Positions 1 to 7,732 of a stretch of DNA of 64,000 bases are shown piece after piece. Numbering within the stretch: the stretch's first letter is position 1; each line of letters starts with the position of its first letter. The notes below the pieces were generated by a model, which worked only from the letters and a program-made list of their open reading frames with translations, did no database searches and was not told the DNA's origin. The position numbers were made by a program, and so were the translations under genes. The DNA comes from a marine group bacterium Sva0996 bin134 (GTDB lineage Bacteria; Actinomycetota; Acidimicrobiia; Acidimicrobiales; Bin134). Where the stretch lies: the NCBI GenBank assembly GCA_002239105.1, contig MPNQ01000015.1:1-64000 (forward strand). The letters are read 5' to 3'.

Positions 1-2
1 TC

Positions 3-176
3 CTATTCCAGCTTGTTCCAGATGGCGAGGCTGCCTCCGTCTCCGTGAACATCGGCATGGACGACATGCTGGCTGACACTGGTGTGGAGACATCGGTGCT
101 GGTGATCATCGGTGCGGGCATCGCCCTTGCCGGTCTGATGGTGTTCGGCCTCAGCCGTCGGCTGCGCACTCTGTAA
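3..176 (+). CDS. C-terminal end of a wall-anchored surface protein (partial)
   Basis: The window opens inside a gene; only about 57 codons of its 3' end are present. The tail reads as a LADTG sortase motif, a hydrophobic segment and a basic end (SRRLRTL), the layout of a cell-wall sorting signal. LAXTG is the motif known for actinobacterial class E sortases. The last 38 codons and the following terminator closely match the end of the complete neighbour at 393-1316, so the two are tandem paralogues. The ectodomain lies outside the window, so its function cannot be stated. Confidence 0.75.
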   Translation, partial: LFQLVPDGEAASVSVNIGMDDMLADTGVETSVLVIIGAGIALAGLMVFGLSRRLRTL

Positions 177-200
177 CACCATTTCCTGATCAAAACACTC

Positions 201-230
201 GGTGCCCCGGGCCTTAGGGTCCGGGGCACC
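201..230 (+). terminator. Terminator hairpin after the first surface-protein gene
   Basis: GGTGCCCCGG and CCGGGGCACC form a perfect 10-bp GC-rich stem around a 10-base loop, 24 bases after the stop codon. Only a weak T-rich tail follows. The same hairpin recurs at 1341-1370 with two loop differences, which supports a real element duplicated with its gene. Confidence 0.75.
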
Positions 231-392
231 GGTCGTTAACCGCCCCGGATTCACGGAGAATCGGCGGCCTTTGGCATACCGCCAAGAAATTCGGTTTCGA
301 ATGGGTGACACGAATGAGACATCGCGCTAGGGTTTCGTAACCTATAGGAGTAGGGGCCGGTCTTCCGTCGGCACGGCCCAAGGAGCTATGTC

Positions 393-1316
393 ATGACAAA
401 GACCAAGTTGGTATTCATCGCGATGGCTTTGGCGCTTGTCACCTGGGTAGGTGCAAGCGCCGCATCTGCGCAAGATGGGCCATCCATTTCTGTGAGTCCC
501 ACATATGTGGCCGAAGCTGGAGAAGCCACATTCACCGTAACCGGTTCAGGGTGGACAGTGGCTTCTGCCAATGTTCTGCCTTGCAAAATCCCCGCGGGAG
601 CAAACGGCGCAGAGATTGACACTTCAGAGCACTGCACCATGTTCGCCAACTTAGATTTAGGCAGCGTGACTCCAGCCCCAGTAACGGACGGCGGCTTTGA
701 AGTGTCCATCACCATTGAAGTCCCAGAACAGGGCGTCTTCATAGTCGCTGGTGATACCGCCCGGACTGAGTCCGCCGAAGCGGTCCTGATCACAGTCGGT
801 GCCCCGGACATGGGCGACGACATGGCCGACGACGACATGGCCGACGACGACATGGCCGACGACGACATGGCCGACGACGACATGGCCGACGACGACATGG
901 GCGACGACATGGGCGACGACGACATGGGCGACGACGACATGGGCGACGACGACATGGCCGACGACGACATGGGCGACGACATGGGCGACGACGACATGGG
1001 CGACGACATGGGCGACGACGACATGGGCGACGACGACATGGGCGACGACGACATGGGCGACGACGACATGGGCGACGACATGGGCGACGACGACATGGGC
1101 GACGACGACATGGGCGACGACATGGGCGACGACGACATGGGCGACGACGACATGGGCGACGACATGGGCGACGACGACATGGGCGACGACATGGGCGACG
1201 ACGAGATGCTGGCTGACACTGGTGCGAATACGCCGCTGCTGGCCATCCTTGCTCTGGCCGTGGTACTCGCCGGTGCGATGGTGCTCGGCCTCAGCCGCAG
1301 GCTTCGTACCCAATAA
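393..1316 (+). CDS. LAXTG wall-anchored surface protein with acidic Asp/Met repeat stalk
   Basis: 307 residues. The ATG is preceded by AAGGAG seven bases upstream. Residues 1-27 are a Sec signal peptide ending in ASAASAQ. Residues 28-137 form a beta-rich domain containing VTGSGWT, which recalls Ig-like or neocarzinostatin-type folds. Residues 139-271 are a repeat of 28 DMGDD/DMADDD-like units. The C-terminus has LADTG, a hydrophobic helix and SRRLRTQ, a class E sortase-type sorting signal. The protein should therefore be exported and fixed to peptidoglycan, with the Asp-rich region acting as a negatively charged, perhaps cation-binding, stalk (inference). It is a tandem paralogue of the gene cut off at the window start. 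The ligand or role is unknown. Confidence 0.85.
   Translation: MTKTKLVFIAMALALVTWVGASAASAQDGPSISVSPTYVAEAGEATFTVTGSGWTVASANVLPCKIPAGANGAEIDTSEHCTMFANLDLGSVTPAPVTDGGFEVSITIEVPEQGVFIVAGDTARTESAEAVLITVGAPDMGDDMADDDMADDDMADDDMADDDMADDDMGDDMGDDDMGDDDMGDDDMADDDMGDDMGDDDMGDDMGDDDMGDDDMGDDDMGDDDMGDDMGDDDMGDDDMGDDMGDDDMGDDDMGDDMGDDDMGDDMGDDEMLADTGANTPLLAILALAVVLAGAMVLGLSRRLRTQ
807..1205 (+). repeat. In-frame 12/15-bp tandem repeat coding DMGD(D)/DMADD(D)
   Basis: A run of 28 units, either GACATGGGCGAC or GACATGGGCGACGAC, with G/A variation in the second codon (six MADDD units, five of them consecutive). The mix of 4- and 5-residue units always keeps frame. The periodicity leaves several other frames open on both strands; these are shadows. 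Such repeats are prone to length change by slippage. Confidence 0.95.
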
Positions 1317-1340
1317 CACCTTCAACTGATCAATAATCTC

Positions 1341-1370
1341 GGTGCCCCGGGCCTTCTGGTCCGGGGCACC
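1341..1370 (+). terminator. Terminator hairpin after the repeat surface protein
   Basis: The same 10-bp perfect stem (GGTGCCCCGG / CCGGGGCACC) as at 201-230, with loop GCCTTCTGGT and the same GGTCGTT tail. It lies 24 bases after the stop of the surface protein and 20 bases before the next start codon. Confidence 0.75.
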
Positions 1371-1390
1371 GGTCGTTATAGGGTCAGGCC

Positions 1391-2218
1391 ATGAGCTACG
1401 AGCTAATCCTGGTCGATGATCCCGCCCCCCACATCCGGCGGATCACGCTGAACCGCCCGGAGAAACGCAACGCCATCAGCACGCCCATGCGAAAAGAGCT
1501 TTTGGCCGCCCTGCAAGCATCCGACGTCGACGACGACGTGCGGGTCTCGATCATCCGGGGAGCGGGGCCGTGCTTCTCTTCGGGCTACGACCTGAGCGAT
1601 TCGCTCATGGACGATCCGCCCCACTACACCGCGGGCGGCGACGGGCAGTGGTCCCGCCACGTCACCGACAGCTGGCTGGCCATCTGGGAGTTGGCCAAAC
1701 CGGTCATCGCCCAGATCCACGGCTATGCCCTGGCCGGGGCGTCGGAGCTGGCCGCCGCCTGCGATCTGGTCTACGTGGCCGACAACGCCGACATTGGCCA
1801 CCCGGTTGTCCGAGTGCTGAGCCCACCCGATTTCAACTACCACCCCTGGCTGGTGGGGTACCGCAACGCCATGGAGATGATGCTCACGGGCGACTCCTAC
1901 TCGGGCGCCGAGGCCGCCGCCATGGGCTTCGCCAACCGGGCCTACCCCGAAACCGAGTTGGAAGAGCAAGTGCTCAACATGGCCCAGCGGGTGGCCCGAG
2001 TGCCCTCCGACCTCCAGCAGATCAACAAGCGCAGCGTCCACCGGGGCATGGAGGCGATGGGCACCCGCAACGCCATCCGCACCATGTCGGAGTACCAGGC
2101 CCTGGCCGGCAACGTGCCCTCCGTGCAAGAGTTCAAACAGCGGGCCCTAGAGAGCATCAAGTCGGTAGTAGACCGCCCCGCCGCGGCCGGCGGCGGCACA
2201 GACGGAGGGCAAAGCTGA
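1391..2218 (+). CDS. Enoyl-CoA hydratase/isomerase (crotonase) family protein
   Basis: 275 residues with the crotonase N-terminal pattern LNRPEKRNA, an oxyanion segment FSSGYDLSD and the AGASELAAACD helix. The Glu in ASELA matches the first catalytic Glu of hydratases. The position of the second Glu is occupied in IGHPVVRVL by Val, so classical enoyl-CoA hydration is doubtful and an isomerase or hydrolase role is possible. The stop overlaps the ATG of the next gene (TGATG), so the two are translationally coupled. Substrate unknown. Confidence 0.85.
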   Translation: MSYELILVDDPAPHIRRITLNRPEKRNAISTPMRKELLAALQASDVDDDVRVSIIRGAGPCFSSGYDLSDSLMDDPPHYTAGGDGQWSRHVTDSWLAIWELAKPVIAQIHGYALAGASELAAACDLVYVADNADIGHPVVRVLSPPDFNYHPWLVGYRNAMEMMLTGDSYSGAEAAAMGFANRAYPETELEEQVLNMAQRVARVPSDLQQINKRSVHRGMEAMGTRNAIRTMSEYQALAGNVPSVQEFKQRALESIKSVVDRPAAAGGGTDGGQS

Positions 2219-3195
2219 TGCGGATCTGGCGCCAGCACGAGCTGGGCGACCCGGTTGAGCTGCTCCAACAAGAAGAAGTCGACTCGCCGGCGGCGGGCTC
2301 CGGCCAGATCGTCGTCGACACCGAGGCCGTCGGCCTCACTTTCGTCGACTGCCTAATGGCCCGGGGCCTCTACCAGATGGAGACCAGGCTTCCGTGGTCG
2401 CCGTGTACCGAGGTGGTGGGCCGGGTGCGAGAAGTCGGCGAAGGAGTCGGTCACCTGACCGTGGGCGATCGAGTGGTGGGCATCGGCGGCGGATCGCTGG
2501 CCGAGCACACCGCTCTGCGGGCCAGCGGAGCACACAAGCTGGCCGAAGGAATCTCTGCCGGAGCGGCCGCGGCCGCGCTGGTGAACTACGGCACCTCGTG
2601 GTTCGCCCTCCACGACCGCGGGCAAATAGCCGAAGGCGAGACGCTGCTCGTTCATGCCGGCATGGGCGGCGTGGGCTCGGCCGCCGTTCAGCTCGGCCAG
2701 ATCGCCGGAGCCAAGGTCATCGCCACCGCCGGCGGGCCGGAGAAAACCGCCCTGCTCAAAGACATTGGAGTGGATCTGGCCATCGACTACCGGGAAACCC
2801 CCGATTTCGTCGATCTGGTGCGAGACCACACCCAAGGCCAAGGGGTAAACGTGTGCTTCGACCCGGTGGGCGGCGATGTGTTCGACCGGTCCCGGAGGTG
2901 CATGGCCTGGGACGGCCGACTCCTGGTGATCGGCTTCACCAGCGGCCGGATCGCCGATGCCCCCACCAACCACATTCTGTTGAAGAACTACTCGGTGGTC
3001 GGCGTCCACTGGGGCGCCTCGGTGGGCCGCAACCCCGAGCCCTCCGAACGAGCCCGCCAAGCCATCTTCGCCCTCCTAGAAAACGGCCAGCTCGACCCCC
3101 CGGTATTCCCCCCGTTCGCCTTCAAAGATGTCCCCACCGCCCTTAACGACATCTACCACCGCCGCACCTGGGGCAAAGCCATCGTGGAGTTGTAG
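2218..3195 (+). CDS. NADPH:quinone reductase-like medium-chain dehydrogenase/reductase
   Basis: 325 residues from the ATG that overlaps the upstream stop codon; a much longer open frame runs upstream but it overlaps the crotonase gene and is rejected. The N-terminal GroES-like part and Rossmann segment HAGMGGVGSAAVQLGQ are typical of the zinc-free quinone oxidoreductase branch. Family members reduce quinones or enones with NADPH. Coupling to a crotonase suggests a shared acyl-CoA or enone pathway (inference). Confidence 0.85.
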   Translation: MRIWRQHELGDPVELLQQEEVDSPAAGSGQIVVDTEAVGLTFVDCLMARGLYQMETRLPWSPCTEVVGRVREVGEGVGHLTVGDRVVGIGGGSLAEHTALRASGAHKLAEGISAGAAAAALVNYGTSWFALHDRGQIAEGETLLVHAGMGGVGSAAVQLGQIAGAKVIATAGGPEKTALLKDIGVDLAIDYRETPDFVDLVRDHTQGQGVNVCFDPVGGDVFDRSRRCMAWDGRLLVIGFTSGRIADAPTNHILLKNYSVVGVHWGASVGRNPEPSERARQAIFALLENGQLDPPVFPPFAFKDVPTALNDIYHRRTWGKAIVEL

Positions 3196-3237
3196 AAATA
3201 CGAGTTGAATTAGAGGCTGGAGGGGCTAGCCTGAATT

Positions 3238-3257
3238 GTGGCTACACTGATAGCCAC
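3238..3257. promoter_or_regulatory. Inverted repeat upstream of the Phd/PIN pair
   Basis: GTGGCTA and TAGCCAC form a perfect 7-bp inverted repeat around a 6-base spacer, ending 19 bases before the antitoxin ATG. Phd/YefM antitoxins normally bind such palindromes to repress their own operon, so this is a candidate operator (inference). It also argues against the alternative GTG start at 3238. Confidence 0.5.
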
Positions 3258-3276
3258 TACTGCAAGGAGTTCGGCT

Positions 3277-3525
3277 ATGCGCTCGGTTGGAGTCAGGGAA
3301 TTTAGAGATCAAGCCACCACGCTGATGAAGCTCGGGGAGACGATCCGCATCGAGCGCCATGGCAAGCCGGTTGGCTTCTTCGTGCCGGTCCCAACACCAA
3401 AGCATGACCGCAGAGAAATCGACGAATCGCTCGATCGAGTAGGCGACGCAGTTGAGCGAGTGCTGGCTCAAACCGGGTTTGATGAGGAAGGCCTCGTTCA
3501 CGCTCTCGCGCCCGAAGACCAGTAA
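3277..3525 (+). CDS. Type II antitoxin, Phd/YefM family
   Basis: 82 residues from the ATG at 3277, chosen because AAGGAG sits seven bases upstream; a GTG at 3238 would add 13 residues but falls in the palindrome. MRSVGVREFRDQATTLM is the typical Phd DNA-binding and dimerisation start, followed by IERHGKPVGFFVPV. The acidic C-terminal half would wrap the toxin. It lies five bases before the PIN toxin, so the two form a standard antitoxin-first operon. Confidence 0.9.
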   Translation: MRSVGVREFRDQATTLMKLGETIRIERHGKPVGFFVPVPTPKHDRREIDESLDRVGDAVERVLAQTGFDEEGLVHALAPEDQ

Positions 3526-3530
3526 AGCTG

Positions 3531-3965
3531 ATGCTTCTGGTGGTCGACACCAGCGTGCTGGTGGGCGACCTGTTGAGAGTCAAAGGACGGGAACGCCTGC
3601 GCGACCCTCGGCTGGATCTGTGTCTGCCCGAGCAAATGTTGGCAGAGACCCACGTGGAACTGCCCCGCCGAATCAGAGCATTTGCAGACTCTGTCGGCCT
3701 CAACTCCGATGAGCGAGATGCCCTGCTCATACTCTGCCTCGATGCCATCGACAACAACGTGGCCATAGTCGGAGCCGAGATCTACATGCCGTTTAGAGAC
3801 GAAGCCCAAGCACGAACACAACGCGACCCAACCGACTGGCCCGCGGTTGCCTGCGCCCTTGCCCTATCGGCAGCCGTCTGGACTAACGACAACGACTTCC
3901 TGGGCACCGGTGTCCCTACCTGGACCACCCAATCCCTCCAAATCTGGCTGGATCGACACCAGTGA
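3531..3965 (+). CDS. PIN-domain toxin (VapC-like ribonuclease)
   Basis: 144 residues. The four acidic positions of PIN nucleases are visible: D6 in VVDTSVLV, E39 in LAETH, D102 in DPTDWPAVA and D120/D122 in WTNDNDF. VapC-type toxins cleave RNA with Mg2+, usually tRNA or rRNA, and are neutralised by the cognate antitoxin encoded just upstream. It borders the four-gene methyltransferase island, consistent with a defence or mobile setting. Confidence 0.9.
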   Translation: MLLVVDTSVLVGDLLRVKGRERLRDPRLDLCLPEQMLAETHVELPRRIRAFADSVGLNSDERDALLILCLDAIDNNVAIVGAEIYMPFRDEAQARTQRDPTDWPAVACALALSAAVWTNDNDFLGTGVPTWTTQSLQIWLDRHQ

Positions 3966-4058
3966 ATTCTCATCCAGCCACTAACTGTTCACCTGCACCA
4001 CTGAACTCCACAAGAACGCCTAGCCTCGCTCGCTCTTGTAGAGTCATCCCGTGGTTAG

Positions 4059-6008
4059 GTGCTCTCTGAGCTGGGGCGAAATTTAATGCGGAAGTGGGCC
4101 TGGGAAGAGTTTGACCCCAGCCGGACGAGCACCTCGGGTGACATCTCCAAGCTGTTCCGCAACGAGCCAGTCAAAGAACCTGGGGTGTTCGTACTCAACG
4201 CTCCGCCGTCAAACGCAACGGTGATGGCGCGCGAGGTCATCCAGAACTCATGGGACGCGGCTCTTGAGGCTCAAGCACACAGTACTGGTCCCCCTCTCGA
4301 CTTTGGGCTGCTATTCGACTTCAAGACCGCCTCTGGGCCAGACAGGGCCAACTTGATCACCGCCCTTGCTCTGCACCAGCTTGCACAGCGAGTCCACGAT
4401 TATGAAACACAAGCTGACGAGTACCGAAGGCGGGACCTCGGTTTGGCCGACCATCTTTGCCTAGATGAGCTGGATTCCCCTTCGTATTCTCTACCACACC
4501 TAGTAATCAGCGAAACAGGCACCACCGGCATGTATGGGAGCTGGGAGAGCGGTGAATCGCGAATGTACCTAGCTCTGGCCACCCTGGGGTGGACACCCAA
4601 GAGAGAAGGGGGAGGATCCTATGGCTATGGCAAGGCCGGATTGATCCGAGGATCAGCCACCCGCACTGTCATTGCCTACACATGTTTTCCTGAGCGGTCT
4701 GACGAACCCGGCGTAACCAGACGGCTCTTCGGCATGACTTACTGGGGCGATCACAAGATGGAAAGGGGCAGGTATACCGGGTTCGCCCGTTTCGGTGATG
4801 AGACTGGCGATGGCAACATCGTCCCCTTCCAGAACGAGAAAGCCGATGAAGTGGCTGCATCCCTGGACCTCTTACGTCGCAGCCCCGAGCGCAGGGACGA
4901 GCGGGGACCAGGTACCACATTCCTGCTGGTCGAACCGCTCGTAGAGGCCGAGGATCTTCAGCGGGCGGTTGAACGCTACTGGTGGCCTGCACTGGAAGAT
5001 CCATCCATCGAGTTTTCTGTGACGATCAGCCAGCCAAACAGACAGGTACTCCATCCCCGACCCCGGCGAGACCCGGTGCTCCGGTCGTTCATTGAGGCAT
5101 ACGAGACGGCCACCGTGTCCCAGGACAACACACACTCCTACAAGCGCGCGCACAGGCTGCACGCGATCAGTGGCTTCTCCTCACCCGGCACGCTCGGACT
5201 GGTTGTGAACCCGGACGACTGGTCGTATCCCCACCAGACCCAGACCGAAGCCCCCACACCCACTGACCACCGCAGCCTGGTCGCGTTGATGCGAAAGCCC
5301 CGCATGGTAGTGGAGTACTGGGATGCGGGCAGAACAATGCCATTCGTTAGGGGGGCGTTCGTCGCAGACGACTCCATCGATGACGCCCTACGCGACACCG
5401 AGCCGAAGAGTCACGATGCCTGGCAGACCAAGGCCGACGACGACTCCGACGCCAGTACCACCGCGATCAACTACGAAGCGGCCCGTACATTGCTCAATCG
5501 GATAAAGAGGCATGTAAATAAGTTCAGAGATGACCTCAAACCGCCGCCGCGGCCACAAGAACAAGTGCGCCTTCCCGAGTTTGACCGCATCATGGCCAAG
5601 ATCATGAGAGGCGCGGGCCCAGGCAAGCCAGGACCTGCCCCCGAGCCCCGACCGGTGACTATCCACCTGACCCCGATGGCCGAGCCAGTGGACAACAAGC
5701 AGGTGCGAGTCACCGGTCAAGCCGAGTTTGCATTGAGCGACAACTTCGACGGCGACCACTCGAATGCTCTCATCCGCCTTCGTTATCTCTTCGATGAGGA
5801 TGGCCGTTCCGGTGATCGGGCATTACTGGGCATAAATGCTCCTGAGGGCTTCGATGCCACCGAAGACCCTGGCACCTTCATTGGGATGCTCCACCGAGAC
5901 AGTCCAGCCACCTTTGAGTTCTCCAGCAACCCGCACCTCGCTCTATGGGCGGGCACGGTCTTTGCGGAGGCTGATCTGCTGCCCAGCGACTCCCTCGCAA
6001 ACGAATAG
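4059..6008 (+). CDS. GHKL-fold ATPase (MORC/MutL-like), defence-island type
   Basis: 649 residues from a GTG; an ATG at 4086 would give 640 residues, and neither has a strong ribosome binding site. The N-box is clear at 57-68 (AREVIQNSWDAA: E59, N63, D66). A degenerate second motif, SETGTTG, lies at 151-157 where DxGxG is usual, and a Gly-rich ATP lid GGGSYGYGKAG at 184-194. Residues after about 280 match no domain I know. Prokaryotic GHKL ATPases of the MORC/MutL type are known from restriction-modification-linked gene sets, where they are thought to act as ATP-driven DNA clamps. This one heads a compact operon ending in a cytosine methyltransferase. Confidence 0.8.
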   Translation: MLSELGRNLMRKWAWEEFDPSRTSTSGDISKLFRNEPVKEPGVFVLNAPPSNATVMAREVIQNSWDAALEAQAHSTGPPLDFGLLFDFKTASGPDRANLITALALHQLAQRVHDYETQADEYRRRDLGLADHLCLDELDSPSYSLPHLVISETGTTGMYGSWESGESRMYLALATLGWTPKREGGGSYGYGKAGLIRGSATRTVIAYTCFPERSDEPGVTRRLFGMTYWGDHKMERGRYTGFARFGDETGDGNIVPFQNEKADEVAASLDLLRRSPERRDERGPGTTFLLVEPLVEAEDLQRAVERYWWPALEDPSIEFSVTISQPNRQVLHPRPRRDPVLRSFIEAYETATVSQDNTHSYKRAHRLHAISGFSSPGTLGLVVNPDDWSYPHQTQTEAPTPTDHRSLVALMRKPRMVVEYWDAGRTMPFVRGAFVADDSIDDALRDTEPKSHDAWQTKADDDSDASTTAINYEAARTLLNRIKRHVNKFRDDLKPPPRPQEQVRLPEFDRIMAKIMRGAGPGKPGPAPEPRPVTIHLTPMAEPVDNKQVRVTGQAEFALSDNFDGDHSNALIRLRYLFDEDGRSGDRALLGINAPEGFDATEDPGTFIGMLHRDSPATFEFSSNPHLALWAGTVFAEADLLPSDSLANE

Positions 6009-6011
6009 CAG

Positions 6012-7001
6012 ATGTACAAGGAAACCCGCCCTGTCCGGCCATTTTCGGTTCCCGTGGAGTTCCATCGGGCACTGGAGAGTGTCCGATTCCATATGGGCGA
6101 CCAAGGCTGCGAGCCTGACTCCCAAATCGTGGTTGGGCCGCATGAGGAATGGCTACGAACCAAGCCTGAACTGGTATTGGCGACTGGCGAAACCGAGTTC
6201 ACCGACTTCAAGAAAACGCTGGCCGTCGGCGTGGAGGAATCAGGATGCGATCCCGCCGCCCTTGGCCTCGTCGTCACCGCGTATACCAAGTACTTGAGGA
6301 TCATCGACATCCTGCTGCGTCACCGCTTGGATGATCTCGACACGCTCCCTCGCACACGCGAATTCGCCGGTATTCACCGTCCCGCCGCCCTGCAAGCGAG
6401 TACCCACGGCACAGTCATCGTTGCATACGTAATGCTGTTGGATGACCAGCCACCGGTCGCGCTTAAGCCTTGGCGCAAGGGAACTTATCTGGCGAAAGTC
6501 GGTTTCCGCCTTGAAACTGAGACTGCTAAGGAGATGTTCCGGCCCACGCCACTTGACGACGACGCCCGTCACCGACTCAACCTCCCCAAGAGCACCGTCC
6601 GCTTCTTCAGCATCGGCGAGCACAATCCGCTTGAGCCCTACGACGAGAGCGAACAGCCCGAATTATATGTGGACACGGATTTGTTAACTCAGATTGACCA
6701 CGCAGCCAGCTCCCCCGTAGGTAGGGCTCTCCAAACTCAGCTAGCCTGCGATTTCATATCCGGGGTGGTACTGGCGTGCACTGCCCGGGCCGAAGAGCTT
6801 GAAGGTGCCACCTGGGAAACACTCCAAGACTCCCTTCTCGGCCGAATCATCGGGCTCATTGCCGGGTCTGGGGCCGATGCCGCACGGCGCAATCAGCTCA
6901 TCACCGATGCGCGCTCCAATCCGGCCCGCCTCATCGCCCTCGCAGAAGATGCCTTACGAGTACGAAAAACCCTGCTTGACTCGTTCTCGGAGGGCTCGTG
7001 A
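6012..7001 (+). CDS. Uncharacterised protein of the GHKL-methyltransferase operon
   Basis: 329 residues; its ATG follows the ATPase stop by three bases. I recognise no domain. It is soluble, with no signal peptide or membrane helix, and has an acidic middle part (EPYDESEQPELYVDTD) and a helical C-terminal third (LLGRIIGLIAGSGADAARR). No nuclease signature such as PD-(D/E)xK, HNH or HKD is evident. Its constant spacing and overlap with neighbours imply a role in the same system, perhaps as partner of the ATPase. Confidence 0.75.
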   Translation: MYKETRPVRPFSVPVEFHRALESVRFHMGDQGCEPDSQIVVGPHEEWLRTKPELVLATGETEFTDFKKTLAVGVEESGCDPAALGLVVTAYTKYLRIIDILLRHRLDDLDTLPRTREFAGIHRPAALQASTHGTVIVAYVMLLDDQPPVALKPWRKGTYLAKVGFRLETETAKEMFRPTPLDDDARHRLNLPKSTVRFFSIGEHNPLEPYDESEQPELYVDTDLLTQIDHAASSPVGRALQTQLACDFISGVVLACTARAEELEGATWETLQDSLLGRIIGLIAGSGADAARRNQLITDARSNPARLIALAEDALRVRKTLLDSFSEGS

Positions 7002-7732
7002 GGTATCCAACGCTGACACTGAGTGCTTGTCGAGAACTCGCCGAAGAGCGGATGAACTCACCAGACCATCAACCCAACATTGAGGCTCGGTGGGTAGGTG
7101 AGGGCGATGACCTCGCCCTCAGCCGCCTCAAAGAGGCGGCGCACATGTGCTCAATGCTGCTTGAAGAAAACCGCTCGGCTAGCGATAAGGATCCAATTGA
7201 GGGGGAGGCAGCAAAGCACCTCTACAACGCGCTTCTGCCCGCAAACGAAGCCCAAGCTTTCGTTCCGGTTCCGGTACTAGACGACCCCGGCTTCTGGCGG
7301 TACCTGAGCATTGATTACTTCTGGGGCTTCATCGCCTGGCGAGAGAAGAAGCCGTTTGAGAACGGCAACCATATGAAGTACATCGATGGAAGAAACCAAG
7401 CGGAGTGCGTACTGCTCCGGATGTTCTTGAGGGTCGCGGCGCTGGGAGGGGCAGAGCACGCTGATCTCGCCTACAAGCTCCCCAGGGCCATCGACTTCTG
7501 GCGCAGCCATGTGATACGAGTCCGTACAGCCACCGCGCCCGCGCTAACCAGGGCGATAGTTGAGCTTCAGGCCGCCGACCGCCTAATGACCGAAGACCTG
7601 AGGGAATTCGCCAAGCGGGTCAATCGGACATGGTCGAATGTGCTCTTGAATATCTACAACCAAACTGAGGCCGAAGACCTTCTGCGGGAATTGCGGACCG
7701 GATTGGTTAACCGCAACGAGGAACAGTCTTGA
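6998..7732 (+). CDS. Uncharacterised protein of the same operon, possibly DUF6339
   Basis: 244 residues from a GTG overlapping the previous stop by four bases (GTGA). The opening RYPTLTLSACRELAEE and the segment FWRYLSIDYFWGFIAWREKK recall the family called DUF6339, which has no known function; this is from memory and unverified. A mostly helical, Trp/Arg-rich protein without signal peptide. Its end overlaps the TTG start of the methyltransferase, so all four products are probably made in coordinated amounts. Confidence 0.75.
   Translation: MRYPTLTLSACRELAEERMNSPDHQPNIEARWVGEGDDLALSRLKEAAHMCSMLLEENRSASDKDPIEGEAAKHLYNALLPANEAQAFVPVPVLDDPGFWRYLSIDYFWGFIAWREKKPFENGNHMKYIDGRNQAECVLLRMFLRVAALGGAEHADLAYKLPRAIDFWRSHVIRVRTATAPALTRAIVELQAADRLMTEDLREFAKRVNRTWSNVLLNIYNQTEAEDLLRELRTGLVNRNEEQS

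Noticed and set aside
386-1329. Three long open frames over the surface protein, on both strands (SSPM-, VVAHV- and ATTTW-type repeats)
   Set aside because: They are by-products of the GC-rich 12/15-bp repeat read in other frames. Only the 393-1316 frame has a ribosome binding site, signal peptide and anchor.
1570-2217. N-terminal extension of the quinone reductase frame
   Set aside because: It overlaps the crotonase gene fully and codes an Arg/Gly/His-rich non-protein pattern; the ATG at 2218 fits the family start.
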